Assembly: GCF_016864375.1 (NCBI RefSeq)
Contig: NZ_CP069356.1
Span: 248,001 to 312,000, forward strand
DNA: 64,000 nucleotides
DNA from: Microvirga sp. VF16
GTDB taxonomy: Bacteria > Pseudomonadota > Alphaproteobacteria > Rhizobiales > Beijerinckiaceae
Reading direction: 5' to 3'
Shown: in pieces, positions 1 through 7,739 of the stretch
Position numbering within the stretch: position 1 is the first letter of the stretch
How the letters are laid out: every line of letters starts with the position of its first letter
The notes under the pieces: generated by a model
Database searches by the model: none
The model's input: only the letters and a program-made list of their open reading frames with translations
Told to the model about the DNA's origin: nothing
Translations under genes and position numbers: made by a program

Positions 1-343
1 CGGGCAGCCCGGGATCGATGCGGCGATGCACCCGCTGTTCCGTGACGTGTCTGATCACATCCGCCAGGTGCAGGAGGAAATTGAGTCCTTGCGCGAGGTG
101 CTCTCGTTCGCGTTTGAGACCAGCCTGATGACGGGTCAGGCGCAACAGACCGAGATCACCCGCAAGCTGGCAGCCTGGGCGGCCATCCTGGCGATCCCAA
201 CCGCGGTGGCGGGCATCTATGGCATGAACTTCGACGTCGTGCCCGAACTGCATTGGAAGTACGGCTACCCTGTCGTGCTCGTGGTGATCGCGCTGGTGTG
301 TGGCTGGCTGTACTGGCGCTTCCGCCAGGTGCGGTGGCTTTAG
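1..343 (+). CDS. corA: CorA-type Mg2+/divalent cation channel, C-terminal part (cut by window edge)
   Basis: The reading frame is open from base 2 and ends at a TAG, so only the last ~113 residues are visible. They hold the end of the long cytoplasmic helix, then two membrane helices (about residues 58-75 and 88-106 of the visible part) joined by the YGMN signature loop that is diagnostic of the CorA/MRS2 channel family. The very short basic C-tail after TM2 is also typical. CorA forms a pentameric inner-membrane channel that takes up Mg2+ and sometimes Co2+ or Ni2+. The start lies outside the window, so neither its regulation nor its upstream partner can be judged. No gene follows within 520 bp, so it probably ends its transcript. 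Confidence 0.93.
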   Translation, partial: GQPGIDAAMHPLFRDVSDHIRQVQEEIESLREVLSFAFETSLMTGQAQQTEITRKLAAWAAILAIPTAVAGIYGMNFDVVPELHWKYGYPVVLVVIALVCGWLYWRFRQVRWL

Positions 344-865
344 GTCCCAGCCGGCACCAAGCCGCGCAAGCCGGCGGCAGCGGTTCTTTATGCCTCAATC
401 TTCGAGGCTACACTTCCCAATCGAGTTTTTCAGCAGCCTCGCCAAGTCGGCCAGCGACGCTACCGACTTTCTCCAGATCCCGGCCGGGCGCTTGGTCGAG
501 GTCCGAATCCAGGTGACGGGTTGATCCAGACTGAAACCGAAAATCGGATCAGTCCGCATCCGGCGGATCGGCTGGGACCGGCAGCCAATGGGGGTGAATC
601 AGATTGGTCTGCTTCGGCTCCTAAGAGCCGACGTTCTATTGAGCGGCGGGAACGTGAAGATCTGACCCAAAGCGGCCCTGCGTGGACGAATGCATCTTCG
701 CAAAAGACGCCGAACCTTGTGGTTGTCCCATTTGAGGCTATCGCCCCGATGTGCATGAGCGCACTGCTCTCGGGATGAGCCAAGACCTCAAGCGCCCCAA
801 TGCATTGGGTAGAGCACCCTCCAAGTTGCGCAGCAAGATCCCTTGCCTCGCAGGGCCGGACCTTC
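344..865. other. Gene-free stretch with a degenerate dispersed repeat
   Basis: No ORF here has convincing codon use or family resemblance. The only structure recognised is a copy of a ~65-bp intergenic repeat at 601-668, which recurs near 33.9 kb and 52.25 kb. It separates corA from a convergent frameshifted oxidoreductase. No clear terminator with a T-run was found. Confidence 0.5.
601..668 (+). repeat. Dispersed intergenic repeat family 2, copy 1
   Basis: It begins with the words TTGGTCTGCT, continues through AGCCGACGTTC and a GTGAAGA block, and ends in CTGACCC. The same order of words appears at 33906-33971 and 52251-52316 with scattered substitutions. All three copies are in non-coding DNA and in the same orientation. 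Alignment was by eye. Confidence 0.55.
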
Positions 866-2268
866 CTAGGCGGGCGGGATGTTCTGGTTCCGCCGGAAGA
901 AGTTGCTGGGGTCGTACTTCTGCTTGAGCGCCCGGAGGCGCTGGTACTTTTCCGTTCCGTATGCCTGCTGGATCCGCTCATGGCCCTCGTCCATGAGGAA
1001 GTTCACGTACACGCTGGTGTGATACGGCTGAAGGGCCGTCCAGAATCGATGGACCCATGCTCGCTCTTCTTCGAAGCCCTCGGCGCTCGTGGTGTTTCCG
1101 CCGATGTTGAACGTGTGGCCGGCGCTCCGGCCGTTGAAAGCAGTCTCGCCCTCGCCGACGCGAGAGACCGCACCACCGCCTTGCCAGACCCCCAGGGCCG
1201 TGATCGGAGACTCGATCTGCTCGCCGTACTGCACCATGACGTCGATGATGTCGTCATTGAGCTCGGCGACGTCACACGAACGGAAGTAGTACCACCACCC
1301 CGGGGGAACGATGCGTTGAACAACTGCTGAAGCGTCAGGTACGGCATAGGGGCACAACGATCGAGCGCGGGCGAATCGAACCCCTTCAGCGGACGCACAA
1401 CCTTCTCCCCCTCATCGATGGAGCCGGCATAGATGGACGTGATGGCGATCATATGTTGACCGACGAGATCGGGAGGCAAGCCGGCGAGCGTCGCCGGAGC
1501 CCTCCGCTCGGTTACCAAGGTCGTGAGCTCGTCGGGGCAGTCGGCGATCCAATCGCGGTAGAAGCGCAGGACACGCGGGGCTTCGTCGAGCGGCCAGAAG
1601 ATCGGACCGGCGTAGATCACAGGCCCGAGCGGATTGAGACGGAACTCGAACTCCGTCGCGATCCCGAAGTTGCCGCCTCCTCCACGGAGACCCCAGAAGA
1701 GGTCGGCGTTCTCCTGCGCACTGGCCTTTACGAACTCGCCCTCGGCGGTAATGAGGTCGACGGAGAGCAAGTTGTCGATGGTGAGGCCGAGCTTTCGCAT
1801 CGTGAAGCCGATCCCTCCGCCAAGCGTCAGCCCTGCCATGCCCGTATGTGAGATGAATCCGGCGGGAACGGCGCATCCAAAGGCCTGCGTCTCGCGGTCC
1901 AGTTCCCCCAAGAGCACACCGGCCTGGGCGCGAACCGTTCGTGCTTCGGGATCGACGCGAATCCCCTTCATCAGGGACAGGTCGATCACCATGCCGTCGT
2001 CGCACACACCGTAGCCGGGGTAGCTGTGGCCGCCGGCGCGCACAGCAACGAGAAGTTGGTGGGTGCGGGCAAAGCGCACCGCTTCGATTACGTCCGCTAC
2101 GCCGGCGCAGCGCGCGATAAGCACCGGGTACCGGTCGATCGAGGCGTTCCACACCCTCCGACGCTCGTCGTAGCTGCCGTCGCCGGGCCGAACGAGCTCA
2201 CCGCGGAGGGTTGATCCGAACTCGTCTAACGCAAGTTGGTCGATGGAAGATTGCTCATTCGCAGCCAT
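866..2268 (-). pseudogene. FAD-linked oxidoreductase with BBE C-terminus, frameshifted
   Basis: The start codon at 2268 is preceded by a strong GGGGAGGTG ribosome site. The first ~320 codons encode a PCMH-type FAD-binding domain with the AGGHSYPGYG motif whose His usually carries the flavin covalently, then the GLTLGGGIGF and RGGGGNFG motifs. The C-terminal BBE (berberine-bridge) segment, with the Y-N-F and YDPSNFFR motifs, continues in a different frame from about 1300 down to 866. The shift falls in a C4G5 homopolymer near 1297-1306. If the frame is restored the protein is about 465 aa, the usual size of these oligosaccharide/alcohol oxidases and reticuline-oxidase-like enzymes. Either the gene is a recent pseudogene or the base run is an assembly error; no other lesion was seen. 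It stands alone with no operon partner. Confidence 0.8.
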
Positions 2269-2897
2269 CGACACCTCCCCATTACCGATCGGTCTCGAGG
2301 TAAGCGCTGGTGATCCGCCTGGTCGCCCTCCAAGCGGCCGTGAGCCGCCACGCAACGTCGATCACCGACATGCGGTTGCTTCAAACTATCAATTATAGCA
2401 TTCCAAGGTCTCCCAAGCGACCGGACACTGAAAATGGCCTGGGACCGCCAATGCGCACACCATCCTGACGACCCATGAACTGGTCGCCGCACTCCCGAGG
2501 GACGGACGCCCATGATCTTGATAGGAGATTTGCGCGTCGGAGCTTCAGTGAGGGTCCGTGGATGCCTGTGCCGCTCAATTCGACCGCTTTTGGCAGGGGC
2601 TGACCTAAGCCGAATGTCCGCTCAAGTGGAGAGCACCGGACGTCCCTGAAAGGCATGGGATAGTCAGAGCCTGACCGAGAGTGTGTCAAAACGCTGACGG
2701 GGCCTTGCCAAGGGCAATTTTATGTCTTGTAGGTCTAAACGAGCCGAGGATTTCCCAGTATAAGGGCGTCGAATTGTACAAACATTTCGTTGAGATCAGG
2801 CTGCTTTGAGTTTTGACACAGGCTCGACCCGTTCCAGACCTTCCGTGATTTCGATCCGATCAGCGCATGCTCATAGCTTCAGTCGTTTGATCCTTCA
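2269..2897. other. Gene-free stretch with an inverted-repeat pair
   Basis: About 630 bp between the oxidoreductase start and the end of the PAS gene. The nearest 15-20 bp supply the oxidoreductase ribosome site. The only other structure is a perfect 11-bp inverted repeat 139 bp apart overall (2682-2820), annotated separately. No ORF with plausible composition was found. Confidence 0.5.
2682..2820. mobile_element. Possible MITE or IS remnant bounded by inverted repeats
   Basis: TGTGTCAAAAC at 2682-2692 is answered by its exact reverse complement at 2810-2820, and just outside these the words GAG and CTC extend the pairing imperfectly. The 117 bp inside has no coding potential and is more AT-rich than its surroundings. 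No target-site duplication could be identified. The ends look like IS tips but were not assigned to a family. Confidence 0.3.
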
Positions 2898-3338
2898 CTA
2901 GCTGTTGGAGCGCGCGACGGCCTCTGCCAGCTTCTGCTTGAGACCTCTCATTTCCTCGAACCGGCTGGTTACGTCGCGCATGACGGCGGCCATGCCCTGC
3001 ACTTGTCGCTGCCTGTTCCTGAGCGGCGCGATGGCGAATTCCAGCGAGATCCGCTGCCCATCCTGGCGCAGGCCCGGTACCGAGAGGTCGCCCTCGCCGT
3101 AACGGTTCGCGCCCGTCGCCATGACATGGCGGAAACCTTCCCAGTGGCGGGCACGCAGGCGCTCGGGAATGATGAGATCGAGCGACTGACTGAGAGCCTC
3201 CTCGGCGCGATAGCCGAAGACCCGCTCGGCCCCCGGGTTCCACACCTGAATGATCCCCTCTCGGTCCGTCGCTACCACGGCGTCAACGGCGGCGGCCAGG
3301 ATCGCTTCCGCAACCAATCGGTGCAGATCCACGCGCAT
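2898..3338 (-). CDS. Stand-alone PAS-domain sensor protein
   Basis: This 146-aa protein is essentially one PAS domain (residues ~8-125) followed by a short helical tail. The alanine-rich entry helix, the IIQVWNPGAERVFGY block and the IIPERLR segment are the usual S-box landmarks, and the domain closes with a PAC-like stretch (AAVMRDVTSRFEE). There is no kinase, GGDEF or HTH output domain, and no membrane helix or signal peptide, so it is a cytosolic single-domain PAS protein that must act through a partner. The ligand cannot be told from sequence. The start at 3338 has only a weak ribosome site. It lies 127 bp downstream of the HbpS-like gene on the same strand, so read-through from that operon is possible. 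Confidence 0.8.
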   Translation of the reverse strand: MRVDLHRLVAEAILAAAVDAVVATDREGIIQVWNPGAERVFGYRAEEALSQSLDLIIPERLRARHWEGFRHVMATGANRYGEGDLSVPGLRQDGQRISLEFAIAPLRNRQRQVQGMAAVMRDVTSRFEEMRGLKQKLAEAVARSNS

Positions 3339-3465
3339 ATCCAGGTGTTTCGAAGCAGCCTAGTTCGGGCGACACGACAAATGAGAAGGTTGCTGGCCGA
3401 CCAAGGCACATGCGTCCGTCAACTGTGTCGGGCTTGATCGAACAATCCTTCATCCCCTTGGGATA

Positions 3466-3942
3466 CTACATTGCTGACTGAGCGATAATGGCTCGTATCG
3501 ACTCCGTGACCAAGCGATGGTCCTCAAGTTGCGGAAGACCACTCGCGACGACCGCGCCGACACAACCCGTATCCTTGACGAATATGGGAAACCCACCCCC
3601 GGCTGCCGCATAGTCCTGCTCGGAAAGCCCGTAACGCTGCAAGAACGGACGCCTCTGCACCTCTGCCTCGACGGACATGTAGAGGGAGCTGTGGTGGAAG
3701 CGTTGGACGACCGCCCGCTTCCGTCGAATCCACTCGGCATTGTCTGGCGTTGCCCCGGGCAATGCCGCAAAGAACAGTTGCTGGCCGTTCCTGGAAACCT
3801 CAATCGCAATCGGAAGGGAGCCGGCCTTCGCACGCTGGTAGATGTGGCTGCCGAGAGCCCAAGCGACATCGGCGCCGAAGGACGGAAACTGCAACTCCCG
3901 TTCTTCTGCCAAGAGCGCATCAAGATTGTTGCTGTCGTTCAT
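3466..3942 (-). CDS. HbpS/GlcG-like (UPF0303, PF03928) domain protein
   Basis: The 158-aa protein matches in length and layout the UPF0303/YBR137W-type members of the HbpS-like (formerly DUF336) superfamily, often labelled 'heme-degrading domain'. Recognisable parts are the N-terminal helix with EERELQF, the SLPIAIEVSRNG strand, the RKRAVVQRF(H)HSSLYM block and the GGGFPIFV turn followed by the GCVGAVVASGLPQLEDH segment. There is no signal peptide, so it is cytosolic. GGAGACC stands 5 nt before the ATG. It lies 49 bp downstream of the glycerate kinase gene on the same strand and is probably the third gene of the leftward catabolic operon; GlcG-type proteins are frequent companions of glycolate/glycerate and diol oxidation genes. 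Its biochemical role is unknown, and heme degradation is not supported here. Confidence 0.8.
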   Translation of the reverse strand: MNDSNNLDALLAEERELQFPSFGADVAWALGSHIYQRAKAGSLPIAIEVSRNGQQLFFAALPGATPDNAEWIRRKRAVVQRFHHSSLYMSVEAEVQRRPFLQRYGLSEQDYAAAGGGFPIFVKDTGCVGAVVASGLPQLEDHRLVTESIRAIIAQSAM

Positions 3943-3991
3943 CGTAGGTCTCCAAGCGTGTGATGAGGATCGTACCTGCGCCCGAATTCAA

Positions 3992-5215
3992 TCACCTAAT
4001 CAGGATGGCCCGGAAGTCGTTGACGTTGGTCAACGTCGGTCCAGTCATGACGAGTTGGTTGAGCCTCGAAAAGTACCCGTAGGCATCGTTGTTCGCCAGG
4101 AACGCGGAGGCGTCCAGGGCAGCGACGGTGGAAGGGCTGCCATGATCGAACCAGGCGCCCGCGTTGTCTTCGATCCCGTCGATGCCATCCGTATCGCAGG
4201 CGATGGCGGCAACGTTGGAAAAATCCGATAGTGCGAGGTGCAGGGCCAGGAGAAACTCGGCATTCCGGCCGCCACGACCATTCCCGCGGACCGTAACCGT
4301 CGTTTCCCCACCCGAGAGAAGGACACACGGCTTGCGCACCGGCACGCCGTGATCGATCACAGAGCGCGCAAGCCCCGCGAGCACCTTGGCGACCTCGCGA
4401 GCCTCACCTTCGATCACGTCCCCGAGGACCAGCGTGCCGAGACCGAGCTCGCGGGCTTTCCGCTCGGCGGCGGTGAGGACCATCATCGGGGTTGCCAGAA
4501 TGCGTAAGTCGCGTTCGGCGTCCTGATGATGCCGGCAGTTCTCGACGATCACATCCCTCACGGGGGCTGGAATCTCGATTCCATAACGGTCGAGAATGGT
4601 GAAAACCTCGTCGGCATCCTGCGGCTCGGGAATGCTGGGACCCGATCCGATGCCGGCGGGATCGTCGCCGGGCACGTCGGAAATGACATAGGTCACGACC
4701 CGGGCCGGCGCGGCAGCCAGGGCCAGCCGGCCGCCCTTAATGCGGAAGAGCGACTTGCGCACCTTGTTCATCTCATGGATCGGCGCCCCCGACTTGAGGA
4801 GAGCCTTCGTGATACTTTGCTTGTCCGCCAACGTGATGCCCGAGGCTGGCAGCGAAAGTAGGGCCGATGCGCCTCCGGAGATCAGGCACACGACCAAGTC
4901 GCCGGGCCCCGCGCCGGAGGCCAGCTCCAGGATCCTTTCCGCGGCATCCACGCCCGCCTGGTCCGGTACGGGATGCGAGGCCTCCACGACCTTGATCCGC
5001 CGCGTGGGCGCCGAGTGACCGTACCGTGTCACCACGACACCCTCGCACGGATGGGGCCAGGCAGCCTCGAAGGCCTGGGCCATCCTGGCGGATGCCTTGC
5101 CCGCGCCCAGCACGATCGTGCGCCCCCTGGGGCGGTTCGGCAGGTTGGCGGCGAACTTGCCGTCGGGCAAGGCCGCCTCGAACAGGGAGCGAAGTATCCT
5201 GATATCGTCAGCCAT
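3992..5215 (-). CDS. Glycerate 2-kinase (GK-II, MOFRL/DUF4147 family)
   Basis: The protein (~407 aa) belongs to the class II glycerate kinases called TtuD or GckA in rhizobia and methylotrophs (TtuD was historically misnamed hydroxypyruvate reductase). They phosphorylate D-glycerate to 2-phosphoglycerate. Landmarks are the N-terminal GAGKASARMA loop, the VCLISGGASALL glycine-rich phosphate site, the YVISDVPGDDPAGIGSGPS segment, and the C-terminal MOFRL block LSGGETTVTVRGNGRGGRN with the final ACDTDGIDG motif. The ATG at 5215 has GGAAAGG 8 nt upstream; an ATG two codons earlier (5221) is too close to it. It is second in the leftward operon, 107 bp after the DUF993 gene. Its presence implies that the pathway releases glycerate (or tartronate semialdehyde/hydroxypyruvate reduced to it), which enters lower glycolysis. 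Confidence 0.92.
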   Translation of the reverse strand: MADDIRILRSLFEAALPDGKFAANLPNRPRGRTIVLGAGKASARMAQAFEAAWPHPCEGVVVTRYGHSAPTRRIKVVEASHPVPDQAGVDAAERILELASGAGPGDLVVCLISGGASALLSLPASGITLADKQSITKALLKSGAPIHEMNKVRKSLFRIKGGRLALAAAPARVVTYVISDVPGDDPAGIGSGPSIPEPQDADEVFTILDRYGIEIPAPVRDVIVENCRHHQDAERDLRILATPMMVLTAAERKARELGLGTLVLGDVIEGEAREVAKVLAGLARSVIDHGVPVRKPCVLLSGGETTVTVRGNGRGGRNAEFLLALHLALSDFSNVAAIACDTDGIDGIEDNAGAWFDHGSPSTVAALDASAFLANNDAYGYFSRLNQLVMTGPTLTNVNDFRAILIR

Positions 5216-5322
5216 CGGCATGGCCTTTCCGGTCCGGCATGCCGTCGCGACAGGGAGGCCGGCCTCCCGGCCATGCGAACGGCGTCAAGATTGGCGTTTC
5301 ATCTCTGATGTACAGACCGACG

Positions 5323-6483
5323 CTAGATGCCATTCAGGGCATTCAACTGACGCATCCGCGCGACTGCGAGATCGGGGTCGACGAGCAGGCGGGCCTGGTC
5401 GGCGAGTCGGAAGATCTCGGAGTAGTGCAGGATGCCTCGGGCCGACTCCATGCCGCCGAGCATCCGGAAATGATCCTGGAAGCCGTTCAGCCAGGCGAGG
5501 AAGACCACACCCGCCTTGTAGTACTGGGTCGGCGCCTCGAAGATGCGGCGCGAGAGCGCCACGGTCGGATCCAGGATGGCATGGTAGCCCGCGCTGTCAC
5601 CTCTCGCCAGGCAGTCCATCGCGGCGGCCGCGGCGGATGCGATCGGGTCGAAGATGCCGAGAAGCGCGTGCGAATGGTACGTGCCGTCGCCCTCGATCAG
5701 GTCGGCGTAGTTGAAGTCGTCGCCCGTGTACATCTTGATGTCGCCCGGGAGGAGGGCGCGCATCCTCTCCTCGTAGGAGCGTTCGAGCAGGGAGATCTTG
5801 ATTCCCTCGACCTTCCCCGGATGGGCATTGATGAGCTCGAGGCAGTTGGCCATGGCGACATCGACCTCGCTGCTCGCCCAGTAGCCTGACAGTTGCGGGT
5901 CGAACATCTCCCCGAGCCAGTGGAGGATGACCTTGTCGGAGGCCTGGCGGATGATCCGGTCGTAGACGTAGAGATAGTCGTCCTTCGAGTGGGCGACCTT
6001 GCAGAGGGCGCGGCTCGCCATGAGGATCGCGCGCCCGCCGTAGGCCTCGATGTGGGCCAACTGCTCCTCGTAGGCCGCGACCACGTCGTCCAGGGTCCGC
6101 ACGTCGGCGGGGCTCAGGTGGTCGGTGCCCGCGCCGCAGGCCAGGTCGGCCCCGGGGACCGTCCTGGCTTCCAGCAGTGAGCGCTTGATCAGTTCCTTCG
6201 CCCCCGGCCAGTCGAGGCCCATGCCGCGCTGGGAGGTATCCATCGCCTCGGCGATCTTGAGACCGAGGCCCCACAGGTGGTGGCGGAACTTGAGCGTGGC
6301 GTCCCAGTCGACGTCCGACGACTGCCAGGGATTCTTCAGGGCAACGGGGTCGGCCACGACGTGGGCAGCCGCATAGACCGTGCGGGGCGACTGGCCCGAA
6401 TAGGTGAGTGGATAAGGCGAAGCCTCACCGACCCGATGCGATTCGACCGAGCCATCCAGACGAAGCAGATCAATCTGAGTCAT
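5323..6483 (-). CDS. DUF993 family protein, DHDPS-fold lyase-like
   Basis: The 386-aa protein is a DUF993 (PF06187) member, annotated in databases as 'dihydrodipicolinate synthase family protein'. The block WGLGLKIAEAMDTSQRGMGL (residues ~71-90) is the family hallmark. The segment around VEGIKIS places Lys229 where DHDPS/NAL-type class I aldolases carry their Schiff-base lysine, so a carbon-carbon lyase or aldolase role is likely but unproven. Start: the ATG at 6483 has GGAGG 10 nt upstream; an earlier GTG-type extension to 6516 is less likely. It is first in the leftward operon with glycerate kinase and faces the lacI gene across a 206-bp promoter region. A half-operator (CGTTCCAA) overlaps its ribosome site. 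Family members commonly sit in sugar or inositol oxidation clusters; the true substrate is unknown. Confidence 0.85.
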   Translation of the reverse strand: MTQIDLLRLDGSVESHRVGEASPYPLTYSGQSPRTVYAAAHVVADPVALKNPWQSSDVDWDATLKFRHHLWGLGLKIAEAMDTSQRGMGLDWPGAKELIKRSLLEARTVPGADLACGAGTDHLSPADVRTLDDVVAAYEEQLAHIEAYGGRAILMASRALCKVAHSKDDYLYVYDRIIRQASDKVILHWLGEMFDPQLSGYWASSEVDVAMANCLELINAHPGKVEGIKISLLERSYEERMRALLPGDIKMYTGDDFNYADLIEGDGTYHSHALLGIFDPIASAAAAAMDCLARGDSAGYHAILDPTVALSRRIFEAPTQYYKAGVVFLAWLNGFQDHFRMLGGMESARGILHYSEIFRLADQARLLVDPDLAVARMRQLNALNGI

Positions 6484-6485
6484 AG

Positions 6486-6494
6486 CGTTCCAAC
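6486..6494 (-). promoter_or_regulatory. Half-site of the LacI-type operator at the DUF993 ribosome site
   Basis: GCGTTCCAA here matches the right half of the operators at 6541-6555 and 6650-6664, but the left half is absent. It lies between the GGAGG and the ATG of the DUF993 gene. It may be a weak auxiliary site or chance. Confidence 0.3.
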
Positions 6495-6540
6495 CTCCCG
6501 TCCGGGCCGCCAACACAGGCCCTTCAACAGGGCTGTCTTT

Positions 6541-6555
6541 TAGAACGTTCCAATA
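6541..6555. promoter_or_regulatory. Predicted LacI-family operator, DUF993-proximal
   Basis: TAGAACGTTCCAATA contains the palindrome GAACGTTC with the central CG step typical of LacI/GalR operators. It is a near copy of the site at 6650-6664. It lies 58 bp upstream of the DUF993 ATG, where it could block that leftward promoter. Confidence 0.65.
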
Positions 6556-6649
6556 AAAATGCGCAAGTGCCAGATTGCCGCTTGGCCGCCGATTATTCGA
6601 TTTTCCCTGCGGCGAAAAGGATATTTACAGAACGCGAATCGGCGTGATA

Positions 6650-6664
6650 TGGAACGTTCCAATA
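6650..6664. promoter_or_regulatory. Predicted LacI-family operator, lacI-proximal
   Basis: TGGAACGTTCCAATA includes a perfect 12-bp palindrome (TGGAACGTTCCA). It lies 26 bp before the lacI-family ATG at 6690 and is centred 109 bp, about 10.4 helical turns, from the other site. That arrangement suits autoregulation plus looping repression of both divergent operons. Confidence 0.7.
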
Positions 6665-6689
6665 ACTTTAGGGATGGAAAGGCAGCCCC

Positions 6690-7739
6690 ATGTCCGACAA
6701 GCGGCGGGCCTCGGCGAGCGTCACGATCATCGACATCGCCCGCGAGGCGGGTGTCTCAAAATCGACCGTGTCGCTGGTGCTCAAGGGCAGTTCCCTCGTG
6801 GCCGACGACACCCGCGACCGCGTCTCGAAGGCGATGTCCAAGCTCGGCTACGTCTACAACCGCGGCGCGGCGAACCTGCGGGGCGCGCAGTCGAGCATCG
6901 TCGGCATGGTCATCAACGACCTGTCGAACCCGTTCTTCGCCGAGCTCGCCATCGGGATCGAGCGCGTCCTGCGCACCTCGGGCTACATCCCCTTCATTTC
7001 CAACACGGCCGAAAGCGTTGTCCGCCAGGCCGAGGTCGTGCGTTCGATGCGCGAGCACGGCGCCTCGGGAATCATCCTGTGTCCGGCACTCGAGACCGAG
7101 GGCCGGGAGGTCAACGACCTGCTCGATCTCGGCATGCCCCTCATCCTGGCGATCCGGCGCGTGCCGGGCGCCCGGTCCTCGCTCGTGGCATCCGACAACA
7201 CGGCCGGAGCCGCCCGCATCACCGCTCACCTGATCTCCCTCGGGCACCGCAGGATCGCCTTCCTCGGCGGCATGGAGCCCATGGCCGTGCGCAAGGACCG
7301 GATCGCCGGCTTCACCCGCGCGCTCGAGGAGGCGGGGATGCACGTGGATCCCGCGCTCATGCTCGAGTCGATGCCGAGCAAGGACGGCGGGTTCACCGCG
7401 ATGTCCAACCTGCTGGCCCGTCGTGAGTGGCCGACCGCGGTCGTGTGCTTCAACGACGTCGTGGCGATCGGGGCCATGCTGGCGATGGGCCGCAAGGGCG
7501 TCGTCGCGGGGCGGGACATGGCCATCACCGGCTTCGACGATACGGCCGAAGCCCGACAGGTCTCTCCGCCGCTCACGACGATCGCGGTCGATGCGGGAGA
7601 CCTCGGTGAGCGGGCCGCACAGATGCTCCTGCGCCAGATCGCCTCCGGCAGCCGGGCACAGGAAACCTACATCGGCGAGGCCCGCCTCGTCGTCCGCGAA
7701 AGCTGCTGCCCGCCACCGAGGGAAAGGAAGATCTCATGA
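6690..7739 (+). CDS. LacI/GalR-family transcriptional repressor of the catabolic locus
   Basis: The 349-aa protein has the classical layout: an N-terminal helix-turn-helix (about residues 12-32, TIIDIAREAGVSKSTVS followed by LVLKG), a hinge helix near residues 55-62 (RGAANLRG), and a periplasmic-binding-protein-like core from about residue 65 with the DLSNPFFAEL entry and the GFDDTAEARQVSPPLTTI motif near the end. It should bind a small sugar-like inducer in the cleft. Two matching palindromes lie in its own upstream region, one of which it shares with the divergent DUF993 operon, so it is the obvious local regulator. Its last codons overlap the next ATG by 4 bp (ATGA), which ties regulator and enzymes into one transcript. 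Confidence 0.95.
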   Translation: MSDKRRASASVTIIDIAREAGVSKSTVSLVLKGSSLVADDTRDRVSKAMSKLGYVYNRGAANLRGAQSSIVGMVINDLSNPFFAELAIGIERVLRTSGYIPFISNTAESVVRQAEVVRSMREHGASGIILCPALETEGREVNDLLDLGMPLILAIRRVPGARSSLVASDNTAGAARITAHLISLGHRRIAFLGGMEPMAVRKDRIAGFTRALEEAGMHVDPALMLESMPSKDGGFTAMSNLLARREWPTAVVCFNDVVAIGAMLAMGRKGVVAGRDMAITGFDDTAEARQVSPPLTTIAVDAGDLGERAAQMLLRQIASGSRAQETYIGEARLVVRESCCPPPRERKIS

